Part shown: in pieces, positions 8,343 to 17,161 of the stretch
How positions within the stretch are numbered: the stretch's first letter is position 1
Layout of the letters: each line of letters starts with the position of its first letter
Assembly: GCA_963748075.1 (NCBI GenBank)
Contig: CAVVHQ010000010.1
Location: forward strand, 1-64,000
Reading direction: 5' to 3'
Length of the DNA: 64,000 nucleotides
DNA from: VRUE01 sp963748075
GTDB lineage: Bacteria > Actinomycetota > Thermoleophilia > Solirubrobacterales > 70-9
The notes under the pieces: generated by a model
What the model was told of the DNA's origin: nothing
What the model saw: only the letters and a program-made list of their open reading frames with translations
Database searches by the model: none
Made by a program: the position numbers and the translations under genes

Positions 8343-9986
8343 ATGGCTCACAAGGAGCTGAAGTACAAGGAGGAGGCACGGGGGGCGCTGCAGGACGGCG
8401 TCGACGCCGTCGCCGACGCGGTCAAGGTGACGCTCGGCCCGAAGGGCCGCTACGTCGTGCTCGACAAGAAATTCGGCGCGCCGACGATCACCAACGACGG
8501 CGTCACGATCGCCCGCGAGATCGAGGTCGAGGACGTCTTCGAGAATCAGGGCGCCCAGCTGGTCCGCGAGGTCGCCACCGCGACCAACGACGTGGCCGGG
8601 GACGGCACCACGACGGCGACCCTGCTGGCCCAGGCGATCGTCCGCCAGGGGCTCAAAAACGTCGCCGCGGGCGCCAACCCGCTGGCCCTGCGCCGTGGGA
8701 TCGAGAAGGCGGTCGAAGACGTGGTCGACAACCTGCGCGACAAGCAGTCGAAAGAGGTCGCCGGCAAGGAGCAGATCGCCCGCGTCGCGGCGATCTCCGC
8801 CGCCGACGACGAGATCGGCGAGGTGATCGCCGACTCGATCGAGAAAGTCGGCAAAGACGGCGTCGTCAACGTCGAGGAGGGCCAGACCTTCGGCATGGAG
8901 CTGGAGTTCACCGAGGGGATGCAGTTCGACAAGGGCTACATCTCCCCGTACATGGTCACCGACCAGGACCGCATGGAGGCGGTGCTGGAGGACCCCTACA
9001 TCCTGATCGCCAACCAGAAAATCGGCTCGGTGCGGGACATCCTGCCGGTGCTCGAGCAGGTCATGCAGGGCGGCAAGCCGCTGCTGCTCGTCGCCGAGGA
9101 CGTCGAGGGCGAGTGCCTTGCGACCCTCGTGGTCAACAAACTGCGCGGCACCTTCACCGGCGTCGCGGTGAAAGCGCCGGGCTTCGGCGACCGCCGCAAG
9201 CGGATGCTGGAGGACATCGGCATCCTCACCGGCGGCGAGGTGATCACCGAGGAGATGGGGCTCAAACTGGAGAACACCCAGCTCTCCCAGCTCGGCAAGG
9301 CGCGTCGCGTCGTCGTCTCCAAGGACACGACGACGATCATCGACGGCGCCGGAGACGCGGAGGACATCAAGGGGCGGATCAGCCAGATCAAACAGGAGAT
9401 CGAGAACACCGACTCCGACTTCGATCGCGAGAAGCTCCAGGAGCGGCTCGCCAAGCTGGCCGGCGGCGTCGCCGTGGTCAAGGTCGGCGCCGCCACCGAG
9501 ACCGAGATGAAGGAGAAGAAGCACCGCGTCGAGGACGCCCTCCAGGCGACCCGGGCGGCGCTCGAGGAGGGAGTCGTGCCGGGCGGCGGCGTCGCGCTGC
9601 TGAACGCGCAGGGCGACCTCGACCCCGACAAGCTCGGCGATCCCGACGAGGCGACCGGCGCCCGCATCGTCCACCGGGCGCTGGAGGAGCCGACCCGTCA
9701 GATCGCCGAGAACTCCGGCCTGGAGGGCTCGGTCGTGGTCAACGACGTCCGCGACCTGAAGGCCGGCGAAGGCCTCAACGCCGCGACCGGCGAGTACGGC
9801 GACCTGATCGCGGCCGGCGTGATCGACCCGACCATGGTCACCCGGTCGGCGCTCCAGAACGCCGCCTCGATCGCCAAGAACATCCTCGTCACCGAGGCGG
9901 TCGTCGCCGAGCCGCCCGAGAAAGAGGGCGCCGGCGCCGGCATGCCCGGCGGAGGCGGCATGCCCGACATGGGCGGCATGATGTAG
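8343..9986 (+). CDS. groEL: Chaperonin GroEL
   Basis: A 547-residue Hsp60, full length. It has the ATP-binding signature AGDGTTTATLLAQ, the VKVGAATETEMKEKKHRVED segment before DALQATRAA, and a Gly-Met-rich C-terminal tail (GMPGGGGMPDMGGMM) that lies inside the folding cavity. AAGGAGG precedes the ATG. It forms an operon with groES and is expected to be heat-induced through HrcA/CIRCE. It is the only groEL in this window. Confidence 0.98.
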   Translation: MAHKELKYKEEARGALQDGVDAVADAVKVTLGPKGRYVVLDKKFGAPTITNDGVTIAREIEVEDVFENQGAQLVREVATATNDVAGDGTTTATLLAQAIVRQGLKNVAAGANPLALRRGIEKAVEDVVDNLRDKQSKEVAGKEQIARVAAISAADDEIGEVIADSIEKVGKDGVVNVEEGQTFGMELEFTEGMQFDKGYISPYMVTDQDRMEAVLEDPYILIANQKIGSVRDILPVLEQVMQGGKPLLLVAEDVEGECLATLVVNKLRGTFTGVAVKAPGFGDRRKRMLEDIGILTGGEVITEEMGLKLENTQLSQLGKARRVVVSKDTTTIIDGAGDAEDIKGRISQIKQEIENTDSDFDREKLQERLAKLAGGVAVVKVGAATETEMKEKKHRVEDALQATRAALEEGVVPGGGVALLNAQGDLDPDKLGDPDEATGARIVHRALEEPTRQIAENSGLEGSVVVNDVRDLKAGEGLNAATGEYGDLIAAGVIDPTMVTRSALQNAASIAKNILVTEAVVAEPPEKEGAGAGMPGGGGMPDMGGMM

Positions 9987-10061
9987 TCGAATCCGCGGAC
10001 CTGGCTCGAAAGCCCGGTGCGCACGCCTGGCGGCGGCGGACCGGCTCAGGGCGGCGTCCTC

Positions 10062-10094
10062 AGGAGCCCGAATAGCGCTGCTATTCGGGCTCCT
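10062..10094 (+). terminator. Perfect 15-bp hairpin after groEL
   Basis: AGGAGCCCGAATAGC, loop GCT, then the exact complement. It lies 76 bp after the groEL stop and 85 bp before the 3' end of the convergent GH26-like gene, so it probably serves as a bidirectional terminator. No T-run follows, which is common in high-GC actinobacteria. Confidence 0.7.
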
Positions 10095-10178
10095 TGCGTC
10101 CTGGCCCTGATTGGTCCGGCGCGCGCCAGCCGCACACCCCGGATCTTCCGAGACAGGTCCGCGGGTCGTCGCCCGGCG

Positions 10179-11267
10179 TCAGGGGGTTTTTTTCGGTTTC
10201 GGCGGCAGCGGGGGGTACACGCCGGTGTTGTATTCGGCGTACTGGATGAAGTTCTGTCTGCGAGCCTTCAACCGGAGGGTGTTGGTGGTGCGCGGGTAGA
10301 GGCTGAGGTCGTAGGGGTTTTCTTTGCCGGTGCCGAAGCCGTCGTAGTAGACGAACATCCGCACCCGCGGTCGCTTCGCGGTCCAGGCCACCAGCTGCTT
10401 GACGAAGCGCGGTTCGTCTTTGCCGTAGACGGCCCACTCGGCGATCGAGAACGGCTTGCCGCGCCAATGCTTGCCGTGGAAGAAGCGGTTGAGGTCTTTC
10501 CAGACCGGGAACTGGGAGTAGAAGTCGGTGCCGACCCAGTCGACCCAGCGCTGCCCGGGCCAGTAGTTGCCGGGGAAGTTGCCCTTGACCCGCGGCGAGC
10601 CGCCCGGCAGCGGGCTCCAGATGGTGGCGATCGGCGCCGCCGGCAGGCTGGTCGGCGTGGGGCCTTTCGTCCGCTGCAGCGGCGGCAGGCCGATTTCGGC
10701 CAGGGTGGCGTCGATCCCTTCCAGGGTGTTGCCGCCGCGGACGATCGCGGCGATCCGCCGGAACGCCTGCTTGTACCAGACGGGGGCGTGTTCGCCGCCT
10801 TTCTGGCTGCCGTCGCAGTTGACCGCGGACCAGACGTTGAGGCAGCGGTTGGGCTCGCCGAGCGGTCTGATGTAGGCGAGCAGGCCGTGTTTGGCGAAGA
10901 AGTCGTTGAGCTGGAGCAGGTAGTCGTCGCCGTAGCCGAGCGCGATCTGCTCGGGGGTGATCAGCTCGCTCAGCGTCTGGTCGTCGGCGGTCGAGATGTG
11001 CAGGATCGGTCGCGTCCCGGTTTCGCGCCAGCGTTCGTAGGCGTTGTTGAGGCTGTTGCCCCACGGGTGGAAGGTCTCCAGCAGCGCCGGGTGCTTATTG
11101 AGCAGGGCGGCGAATTCTTCGTAGTCCTGGGTGGTGCCGCGATCGCTGACGCCGAAGAAGACGCCCGGCTTCGGCGGCACCAGGGTCCGCGCGGAGGCCT
11201 GTCCCGCGCAGACCGCGGCGAGGACGATCGCCAGAATCGCCGCCCGTCTATGGCTCCGCCAGGACAT
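10179..11267 (-). CDS. Secreted GH26-like glycoside hydrolase
   Basis: A 362-residue exported protein: signal peptide at 1-26 (hydrophobic LAIVLAAVCAGQASA), then a TIM-barrel hydrolase resembling family 26 beta-mannanases. RPLGEPN near residue 138 supplies the likely acid/base glutamate and SIAEWAV near residue 277 the likely nucleophile. Aromatic residues between them (NYWPGQRWVDWVGTDFY) suit a sugar-binding cleft. The substrate is not certain. The ATG overlaps the end of the upstream NAD(P)-binding gene by 20 bp, implying co-transcription. The C-terminus is proline-rich (YPPLPPKPKKTP). Confidence 0.75.
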   Translation of the reverse strand: MSWRSHRRAAILAIVLAAVCAGQASARTLVPPKPGVFFGVSDRGTTQDYEEFAALLNKHPALLETFHPWGNSLNNAYERWRETGTRPILHISTADDQTLSELITPEQIALGYGDDYLLQLNDFFAKHGLLAYIRPLGEPNRCLNVWSAVNCDGSQKGGEHAPVWYKQAFRRIAAIVRGGNTLEGIDATLAEIGLPPLQRTKGPTPTSLPAAPIATIWSPLPGGSPRVKGNFPGNYWPGQRWVDWVGTDFYSQFPVWKDLNRFFHGKHWRGKPFSIAEWAVYGKDEPRFVKQLVAWTAKRPRVRMFVYYDGFGTGKENPYDLSLYPRTTNTLRLKARRQNFIQYAEYNTGVYPPLPPKPKKTP

Positions 11268-12129
11268 CCTCCATCCTTCTAGGCGCCACTCCCAGCTCCT
11301 CCGCGTCCTCGGTGCTGCGTTCGGTCGTCATCGAGACCTCCATCAGCTCTGCCTCCTCCCAGGTAGCGAACACGGCCTCGCCGAAGACGTTGCGGAGGGC
11401 GATCAGGCCGGCGCGGACCAGCGGCAGCGGCAGGTGGACGAGCGGCCGGGGCCGCCCGGCGGCCCTGCTGACCAGGTCGGACATCTGGTCGTAGCTGAGC
11501 GTCTCCGGGCCGGCCAGCTCGTAGCGGTCGCGCTCGCCGCGCTGCAGCGCGGCGAGCGCGCAGCGGGCGGCGTCCTCAGCCCAGATCGGCTGGAAGCGGG
11601 CCTGCCCGCTTCCCGACACCGGCATCACCGGCAGGAAGGAGAAGCGGCGCAGCAGGGTCACCCAGGGGTCGCTGCGGTCGTAGACGATCGAGGGCGCGAA
11701 GACGATCGTCTCCAGCGGCGAGGAAGCGACGGCCCGCTCGGCCAGCCACTTGGCGCGGAAGAAGCGGGTGCGTTGGGCGGCAGCGGCGTCGAGGGCGCTG
11801 AAGAAGGCGAAGCGGCGCACTCCGCTGCGCTCCGCGGCGCGCAGCAGCCGCACCGTCGCCAGGCCGTTCAGCTCCTCGATCCGGTGGGGAGGCTGGTCGC
11901 GGATCGTCGCCGCCAGGTGGATCACGGTGTCGACCCCGCGCAGCGCCTGGCGCACCAGGTAGGGATCCGACATCTCGCCGAGGTCGCCGAGCGCGATCTG
12001 CACGTCGACCCGCCGCTCGCCGAGCCGCCGCGGCTCGCGCACCAAGCAGCGCACATCCTCGCCCTGCTCGAGCAGCAGCGGCAGCAGCCGCGATCCAACG
12101 CTCCCGGTCGCCCCCGTCAGCAGCAGCAT
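11248..12129 (-). CDS. NAD(P)-binding atypical SDR (NDUFA9/NmrA-like)
   Basis: A 293-residue Rossmann protein beginning MLLLTGATGSVGSRLLPLL, the TGxxGxxG dinucleotide motif. VDTVIHLAAT and RRFAFFSALDA are the next conserved strands. It lacks the YxxxK pair of classical SDRs at the usual spacing and most resembles complex-I NDUFA9-like and NmrA-like epimerases. I start at the ATG at 12129, next to the Rossmann motif, rather than an upstream GTG/ATG that would add a charged 15-residue leader. The downstream GH26-like gene overlaps it. The substrate is unknown. Confidence 0.8.
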   Translation of the reverse strand: MLLLTGATGSVGSRLLPLLLEQGEDVRCLVREPRRLGERRVDVQIALGDLGEMSDPYLVRQALRGVDTVIHLAATIRDQPPHRIEELNGLATVRLLRAAERSGVRRFAFFSALDAAAAQRTRFFRAKWLAERAVASSPLETIVFAPSIVYDRSDPWVTLLRRFSFLPVMPVSGSGQARFQPIWAEDAARCALAALQRGERDRYELAGPETLSYDQMSDLVSRAAGRPRPLVHLPLPLVRAGLIALRNVFGEAVFATWEEAELMEVSMTTERSTEDAEELGVAPRRMEDVLAEP

Positions 12130-12295
12130 CGCCGAGCTTCGCTTAGGTCTGCGTCTCCCATCCGCTGCGGTCAACCCTAGCCATCGCCCGGCGCCACCGC
12201 TCCGCGTCGCGTATCCCTAAAATGTCGGCTCGCCGCTTTGGTGGGGGCAGAGCCCTGCCTGGCACCGAAAAGACGACTTCAGGAGAAAGCCTCGA

Positions 12296-12568
12296 ATGAC
12301 CTACGTCATCGCCGAGCCGTGCATAGGCACCAAGGACAACTCGTGTGTCGAGGTCTGTCCGGTCGACTGCATCCACCCGACCCCGGACGAGCCCGACTAC
12401 GACTCGACCGAGATGCTCTACATCGACCCGGACGAGTGCATCGACTGCGATGCCTGCGTCGAGGCCTGCCCGGTCGACGCCTGCTTTGCCGAGGACCAGC
12501 TCCCGGCCGAGTGGGCCAAATACGCCGAGATCAACGCCGACTACTACAAGAGCAAATCGGCCGCCTGA
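12296..12568 (+). CDS. fdxA: Seven-iron ferredoxin
   Basis: A 90-residue soluble electron carrier. The first cysteine set (C-x7-C-x3-C-x3-C, with CVEVCPVDC) fits a [3Fe-4S] plus shared ligand arrangement. The second (CIDCDACVEACPVDAC) binds a [4Fe-4S] cluster. The C-terminal AEWAKYAEINADYYKS is typical of actinobacterial FdxA. AGGAG lies 11 nt before the ATG. It stands alone and may serve the P450 in this window, but that is only a possibility. Confidence 0.93.
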   Translation: MTYVIAEPCIGTKDNSCVEVCPVDCIHPTPDEPDYDSTEMLYIDPDECIDCDACVEACPVDACFAEDQLPAEWAKYAEINADYYKSKSAA

Positions 12569-12683
12569 GGCTGGGCGCGGCGCCGCATCGCTAGCGGTTC
12601 CGCGACGGCCGTTGCGATCTGGGCATGACCAAGTGGTGAAGCCCATCTTGATCGCCGAGTCGGTGCCGGCCTCTCTATAGTTC

Positions 12684-12701
12684 GACACCCTATGCGGTGT
12701 C
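12684..12701. promoter_or_regulatory. Palindrome spanning the start codon of the XRE gene
   Basis: GACACC-CTATGC-GGTGTC is a perfect 6-bp inverted repeat whose loop contains the ATG (12692). A TATAGT -10-like hexamer ends three bases before it. This suggests autorepression of the XRE/nucleotidyltransferase operon by its own HTH protein. The palindrome is visible; the role is inferred. Confidence 0.5.
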
Positions 12702-13069
12702 AGAGTGATCTGGATCTCGGCAGCTCGCTGCGCGCGGCCCGAAAAAGGCAGGGACTCAGCCAGCGCCGCCTTGCGCTGCGCGCGGGAACCAGCCAGGACG
12801 CGATCAGCCGTATCGAGCGTGGCGTCGAGGCCCCTACGCTGGAGCGCTTCGCCCAGCTCATGGTGGTGATGGGACAGCGCCTTGTCTTCGACGTCGCGCC
12901 ACTGGAGAGCCCGGTGCGGGGGGTCGAGCTGGCTGCCGCGATCGCGATGACCCCCGCCGAGCGCCTCCGCGAGGCGGTCGGCTGGAACCGGCTTGCGACG
13001 CGGCTGGGGAATGCCGGGGAGCGGGCTCGGCGGGAGGGTCATCCGGCGACCCGGAAAGGCGATCGATGA
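12692..13069 (+). CDS. XRE-family HTH regulator, probable antitoxin
   Basis: A 125-residue protein with a helix-turn-helix at residues 10-60 (LRAARKRQGLSQRRLALRAG, then SQDAISRIERGVEAPTLERF). The C-terminal tail is basic. Its last four bases are the first four of the nucleotidyltransferase gene (ATGA overlap), so the two are coupled. XRE plus nucleotidyltransferase pairs of this kind form toxin-antitoxin or abortive-infection modules related to AbiE/MNT-HEPN systems. It may repress itself at the palindrome around its start codon. Confidence 0.8.
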   Translation: MRCQSDLDLGSSLRAARKRQGLSQRRLALRAGTSQDAISRIERGVEAPTLERFAQLMVVMGQRLVFDVAPLESPVRGVELAAAIAMTPAERLREAVGWNRLATRLGNAGERARREGHPATRKGDR

Positions 13070-13584
13070 ACGGGTCCGGGCAGCGGTCGGGCCGCCCGCT
13101 CGAGATCGGCGAGCTGATCGAGGTCCTGGCTCGTCATCAAGTCGACTACGTCGTGATCGGAGGTGTGGCCACTCAGGTCCACGGCCACCGGCGGACGACC
13201 ATGGACCTAGATCTGACGCCAGATCCCGACCCGCAGAACCTCAGCCGCCTCGGAGCGGCGCTCTCGGAGCTCGAAGCCCGCCCTCGCGAGCAGCAGCTCG
13301 AGAACGCCGAGCTCGCGGCCGCCGACCCCGAGCGGCTGGCGATCGCCGCGATCGTTCCACCCTTGCTGACCCGTCATGGTCAGGTCCACATCCTCAAGGA
13401 GCCGAAGGGGGCACGCCCATTCGCGAAGCTGCGCGAGGCCGCCCTGGTGGTTGAGCTCGACGGCGTCGGGGTCGCGATCGCCTCACTCGACGACCTGATC
13501 CGGATGAAGCGCGCCGCCGGCCGTCCAAGCGACTTGGAAGACATCGCCACCCTCGCCGAGGCCGAGCGGCGGCGACGAGGCTAG
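13066..13584 (+). CDS. AbiEii/DUF6036-like nucleotidyltransferase, probable toxin
   Basis: A 172-residue protein with a minimal nucleotidyltransferase core. VVIGGVATQVHGHRRTTMDL followed by DLTPD gives the GG...DxD metal-binding signature. A late DLIRMKRAAGRPSDLEDI helix is typical of AbiEii and DUF6036 proteins (substrate-loop K plus DxxD). Such enzymes can transfer nucleotides to tRNA or to a partner protein. It is translationally coupled to the upstream XRE gene and convergent with mrp, with the two stops overlapping by 4 bp. Confidence 0.8.
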   Translation: MNGSGQRSGRPLEIGELIEVLARHQVDYVVIGGVATQVHGHRRTTMDLDLTPDPDPQNLSRLGAALSELEARPREQQLENAELAAADPERLAIAAIVPPLLTRHGQVHILKEPKGARPFAKLREAALVVELDGVGVAIASLDDLIRMKRAAGRPSDLEDIATLAEAERRRRG

Positions 13585-14753
13585 GCCCCGGCGCCGCCCT
13601 GGACGACCGGGAGCGGGATGCCGCCGATCTCGGCAGGCTCGGCGCTGGGCGGGGTCGCCTGCAGGACGGGCAGCTCCTGCGGGGTCGCGGCGACGATGCC
13701 GCGCGCCGCCTGGCGGATCGCCTGCGAGGCCGGGGAGTCCGGTTCGTCGATGACCAGGGGCGAGCCGTTGTCGGCGTGCTCGCGCAGCGGCTCGGAGAGC
13801 GGCACCTTGCCGAGCAGCGGGATGTCGAGGTCGTCGGCCAGCAGCTGGCCGCCGCCCTCGCCGAAGATCGTGAAGCGCTCGCCGTCGGGCGTCGTGAAGC
13901 CGGACATGTTCTCGATCGCGCCGAGCAGCTCGAGGTCGAACTTGAGGGCCATCTCGGCGGCCCGCCTGGCGACGCTCTGCGCCGCCGGCTGCGGCGTCGT
14001 GACCAGGACGAACTTGGCCTGGGGCAGCAGCTGGGAGAGGGTCATCGAGACGTCGCCCGTCCCCGGCGGCAGGTCGAGCAGCAGGTACTCCAGCTCGTCC
14101 CAGGCGACGTCCTCGAGGAACTGCTGGATCGCCTTGTGGAGCATCGGGCCGCGCCAGACGACCGCCGCGTTCTCCTCGACGAAGAAGCCGATCGACATCA
14201 CCTTGACGCCGCCGGCCGCCTCCAGCGGCAGGATCTTGCGCTCGGGGTTGACTTCCGGTTTGCGGTTGACGCCGAGCATGCGCGGGATCGAGTAGCCGTA
14301 GACGTCGCAGTCGAGGGCGCCGGCCGGGTGGCCTTCGGCGGCGAGCGCCGCGGCCAGGTTGGCGGTCATCGTCGACTTGCCGACCCCGCCCTTGCCGGAG
14401 GCGACGCAGATCACGTTCTTCACCTGGGCGAGCGCGCCCTCGGGCAGGCCGCTGCGGCCGAGGCTCTGCTGGAGCTTGCCTTTCTCGTCGTCGGAGAGCA
14501 CGTCGAAGCCGACCGCCACCGCGGTGACGCCGTCCAGCTCGGAGACCCGCTGGGCGACCGCCGTTTCGAAGTGGGAGCGGATCGGGCAGCCGGCGGTGGT
14601 CAGCGAGACGACCACCTCGACCCGGCCGCCCTCCTTGACGTCGATCGAGCGGACCATTCCCAGCTCGACGATCGAGCGGCGCAGCTCGGGGTCGATCACG
14701 GCCCGCAGCTTCTCGGTCACCTGCTCCTGGGTCGGCAGTGCCATCGGGTCCAT
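13581..14753 (-). CDS. mrp: Mrp/ApbC-type iron-sulfur cluster carrier ATPase
   Basis: A 390-residue P-loop NTPase. Residues 8-85 are a MIP18/DUF59 domain (EKLRAVIDPELRRSIVELGM). From about 112 comes the deviant Walker A VASGKGGVGKSTMTANLAAA. The middle has LLLDLPPGTGDVSMTLSQ. Mrp proteins carry Fe-S clusters to target enzymes. The CxxC that binds the cluster in many Mrp proteins is absent: ENMSGFTTPDGERFTIFGEG stands in its place, as I recall for other actinobacterial Mrp proteins. An internal ATG 9 nt downstream is a possible start. Confidence 0.92.
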   Translation of the reverse strand: MDPMALPTQEQVTEKLRAVIDPELRRSIVELGMVRSIDVKEGGRVEVVVSLTTAGCPIRSHFETAVAQRVSELDGVTAVAVGFDVLSDDEKGKLQQSLGRSGLPEGALAQVKNVICVASGKGGVGKSTMTANLAAALAAEGHPAGALDCDVYGYSIPRMLGVNRKPEVNPERKILPLEAAGGVKVMSIGFFVEENAAVVWRGPMLHKAIQQFLEDVAWDELEYLLLDLPPGTGDVSMTLSQLLPQAKFVLVTTPQPAAQSVARRAAEMALKFDLELLGAIENMSGFTTPDGERFTIFGEGGGQLLADDLDIPLLGKVPLSEPLREHADNGSPLVIDEPDSPASQAIRQAARGIVAATPQELPVLQATPPSAEPAEIGGIPLPVVQGGAGA

Positions 14754-14867
14754 TCAAGCAAAGGCGGACCAGCGGCACGCGGCCGGACGATCGTCCCGCC
14801 TCGAAGGGGGGAGAGTTCGCGCCGCTGCGCCCTTGGTCCCTCAGATGCATTCGACGAGGGGGGACCG

Positions 14868-16019
14868 ATGTCCGGGAGGAGAGCTGGGTTGGGCCGTGGA
14901 GTCGTGTTCGGGATCTGCCTGGCGCTGGCGCTGCTGCTGCTGATGGCGGGGGAGGCGAAGGCGGGGATCGACGACGTGCCGCCCGCGGTCGCCTTCGCCG
15001 TACCCCCCGACGAGGAGGTGCCGGAGGCGGTCCAGGCGGAGGTCGCCGACGCGCAGTCCGGCCCGGCCTGGGGCGAGGTCCGCATGCGGCGCCTGGGCAG
15101 CGACTGCTGGGTCGGCTTGCCGAGCACGCTCAGGGCGAGCGGCGCCCCCGGCGTCGGTCACCTGTTCGCCATCGTGCCCGACCACCTCGCACCCGGGACC
15201 TACGTCTTCCGCGCCGATGTCGCCGACGCCGCCGGCAACACCGCCTCGACCACCCTGCGCGCCGACGGCAGGGAGATGGCGATCCGCAAGTCGGCGCCGC
15301 GCTCCGAGCACAGCGACTCGATCGCACCGACGCCGTCGCCGAGCGCTCCGCCGGGTGCGAAACGGCCGCCGGCGAGGACCCGCCTTCTCGCCCGCCTGAG
15401 CTCGCGTCGGCGGCGCGGCGTGCGAGTGACCGTTCCCTTCCGCGGCGCGGCGACTGTTTCCGGGCGGCTCGTCACGGCCGGCGGCGCCGGGCTCGCCGGC
15501 CGCAGCCTGCAGGTCGTCTCACGGCCCGCGCGCGGGGCCTTTGCCCGCCGCCGCGTCGAGGTGGTCGCCACCGGCCCGCACGGCGGCTTTCGCCTGGCGC
15601 TTCCGGCAGGGCCCTCACGCCGCCTCACCGTCAGCTACCGCGGCGGCGCCAGGTGGGGGGCCTCGCGACGGCCTGGCCTGGCGCTGCGGGTGCGCGGCGC
15701 CGTCTCCCTGCACGCCAGGCCGCGGACGCTGCGCACCGGCCAGTCGCTTCGCCTCCGGGGACGTGTCGGCTACCGCGGCGCCCCGTTGCCGCGCCGCGGC
15801 AAGCTGGTCGCGATCCAGTACTACGAGACCGGCGCCCGTCGCTGGCGCCCGGTGGTGATCGTCCACAGCGATCATGGCGGCCGCTTCCTCGCCGCCTACC
15901 GGTTCCGCTACGTGACCGGCACCGCGACGATCCGCCTGCGCGCCGTCGCCCTCGCCGAGGAGGGCTGGCCCTACGCGCCCGGAGCCTCGCGGCCGGTCAC
16001 GGTTCGGGTGTGGGGGTGA
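14868..16019 (+). CDS. Secreted protein with Ig-like/carboxypeptidase-regulatory-like domains
   Basis: A 383-residue exported protein. The signal peptide is at 1-32 (GVVFGICLALALLLLMAGEA). Residues 33-130 look like a bacterial Ig-type domain (FRADVADAAGNTASTTL). A Pro/Ser/Arg-rich linker runs from about 140 to 185. Then come two beta-sandwich modules with phrases such as GRLVTAGGAGLAGRSLQVV and LRLRGRVGYRGAPLPRRGK, seen in actinobacterial surface proteins. No enzyme motif is seen. GAGGGGGG precedes the ATG. A structural or adhesive role is inferred. Confidence 0.7.
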   Translation: MSGRRAGLGRGVVFGICLALALLLLMAGEAKAGIDDVPPAVAFAVPPDEEVPEAVQAEVADAQSGPAWGEVRMRRLGSDCWVGLPSTLRASGAPGVGHLFAIVPDHLAPGTYVFRADVADAAGNTASTTLRADGREMAIRKSAPRSEHSDSIAPTPSPSAPPGAKRPPARTRLLARLSSRRRRGVRVTVPFRGAATVSGRLVTAGGAGLAGRSLQVVSRPARGAFARRRVEVVATGPHGGFRLALPAGPSRRLTVSYRGGARWGASRRPGLALRVRGAVSLHARPRTLRTGQSLRLRGRVGYRGAPLPRRGKLVAIQYYETGARRWRPVVIVHSDHGGRFLAAYRFRYVTGTATIRLRAVALAEEGWPYAPGASRPVTVRVWG

Positions 16020-16098
16020 CGCCGATGGTGTTTTCGACTTCCTCCAGGCCATCGGGGGTGAAAGTCGGCAGCGCCGCGCTCGGGTAGGGTGGGCGGCG

Positions 16099-16557
16099 AT
16101 GTCGCAGGCGACGCTCCACACCAACGCTGGGGAGATCGTGTTCGAGCTGCACGACTCCGACGCCCCGAAGACGGTCGAGAACTTCCGCAAGCTCGCCGCC
16201 GACGGCTTCTACGACGGGCTGGTCTTTCACCGAGTGATCGCCGACTTCATGATCCAGGGCGGTTGCCCGGAGGGGACCGGCCGTGGCGGTCCCGGCTACA
16301 CCTTCGAGGACGAGATCAACGAGCACAAGATCGTCCGCGGCGCGGTGGCGATGGCCAACGCCGGGCCGAACACCAACGGCTCGCAGTTCTTCATCGTCAC
16401 CACCGAGGCGGCGCCCTGGCTGGACGGCAAGCACACGGTCTTCGGCCGGGTCGCAGAGGGGACGGAGGCGGTCGAGGCGATCGAGTCGACCGAGACCGAC
16501 GCCTCCGACCGACCGCTCGAGCCGCAGACGGTCGAACGGGTCGAGCTCTCCGAGTAG
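16099..16557 (+). CDS. Cyclophilin-type peptidyl-prolyl cis-trans isomerase
   Basis: A 152-residue cytosolic cyclophilin that speeds proline isomerisation in folding proteins. Conserved catalytic-core elements are FHRVIADFMIQGGCPEGTGR, ANAGPNTNGSQFFI and WLDGKHTVFGRV. No signal peptide is present. The start is ATG with TAGGGT 8 nt before it. It is convergent with the PadR gene. Confidence 0.94.
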   Translation: MSQATLHTNAGEIVFELHDSDAPKTVENFRKLAADGFYDGLVFHRVIADFMIQGGCPEGTGRGGPGYTFEDEINEHKIVRGAVAMANAGPNTNGSQFFIVTTEAAPWLDGKHTVFGRVAEGTEAVEAIESTETDASDRPLEPQTVERVELSE

Positions 16558-16588
16558 CGCCGCCGGCATCGAGGCGCACCTGCCCGGG

Positions 16589-17098
16589 CTACGCCTCGAA
16601 CCGGGACCAGAAGCGGAGCCACTGCCGCTCGGCGCCGATGCCCGCTTCCAGCGAGATGCGCACGCCGTCTGGCAGCTCCTCTCCCGCCTGCTCCATGATC
16701 TCCTCGTATTCGGCCAGCTTCGCCCGGTGCGCCCGCACCTGCTCGGCCGCCAGGGGCGCAGGATCGGCGCCGAAGAAGACCTTGAGCAGGGCCAGGTCGC
16801 GCAGCTCGGATAGCTCCGCGGTCGGCTCGGCGACCCAATCGCGCATCGCCCCGCGCCCTTTCGTCGTGATCTTGTAGTGGCGGCGGCGCCGCCCGCCCTG
16901 CTCGCGGCGCTCGCTCAGATATCCGGCGGTCGTCAGTCGCTCGGGCTCGGTGTAGAGCTGGGCGTGCTGGAGCGACCAGAAGTTGGCGAGGCTGACGGTG
17001 ACCATCCGCTTCAGGTCGTAGGGGGTCGCCTCGCCTGCCGCCTCGAGCAGGCCAAGGACGATGTAGGAGGTCGGGGTGAGTCGGGTCTCGCTTGACAT
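16589..17098 (-). CDS. PadR-family transcriptional regulator
   Basis: A 169-residue regulator. The N-terminal winged helix (TPTSYIVLGLLEAAGEATPY then DLKRMV) and wing RREQGGRRRRHYKITTKGR are classic PadR. The C-terminal helices (about 100-165) dimerise (LAAEQVRAHRAKLAEYEEIM). It is divergent from the carotenoid oxygenase gene across 63 bp that contain an AT-rich palindrome, so it probably represses that gene and itself. The ligand is unknown. Confidence 0.88.
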   Translation of the reverse strand: MSSETRLTPTSYIVLGLLEAAGEATPYDLKRMVTVSLANFWSLQHAQLYTEPERLTTAGYLSERREQGGRRRRHYKITTKGRGAMRDWVAEPTAELSELRDLALLKVFFGADPAPLAAEQVRAHRAKLAEYEEIMEQAGEELPDGVRISLEAGIGAERQWLRFWSRFEA

Positions 17099-17102
17099 CG
17101 GC

Positions 17103-17125
17103 GCAAGTCTAATGATATATCTTGC
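17103..17125. promoter_or_regulatory. Candidate PadR operator
   Basis: GCAAG-N13-CTTGC encloses the palindrome GATATATC (17114-17121) in the short divergent promoter between the PadR gene and the carotenoid oxygenase gene. It is unusually AT-rich for this chromosome. Role inferred from symmetry and position. Confidence 0.45.
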
Positions 17126-17161
17126 ACGGTCTAGAATGAACTGTGAATCGGGAGGTTGACG

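Noticed and set aside
13776..14860. Plus-strand extension upstream of the secreted Ig-like protein
   Set aside because: Antisense to mrp. The real start is the ATG at 14868 with a GA-rich ribosome site and signal peptide.
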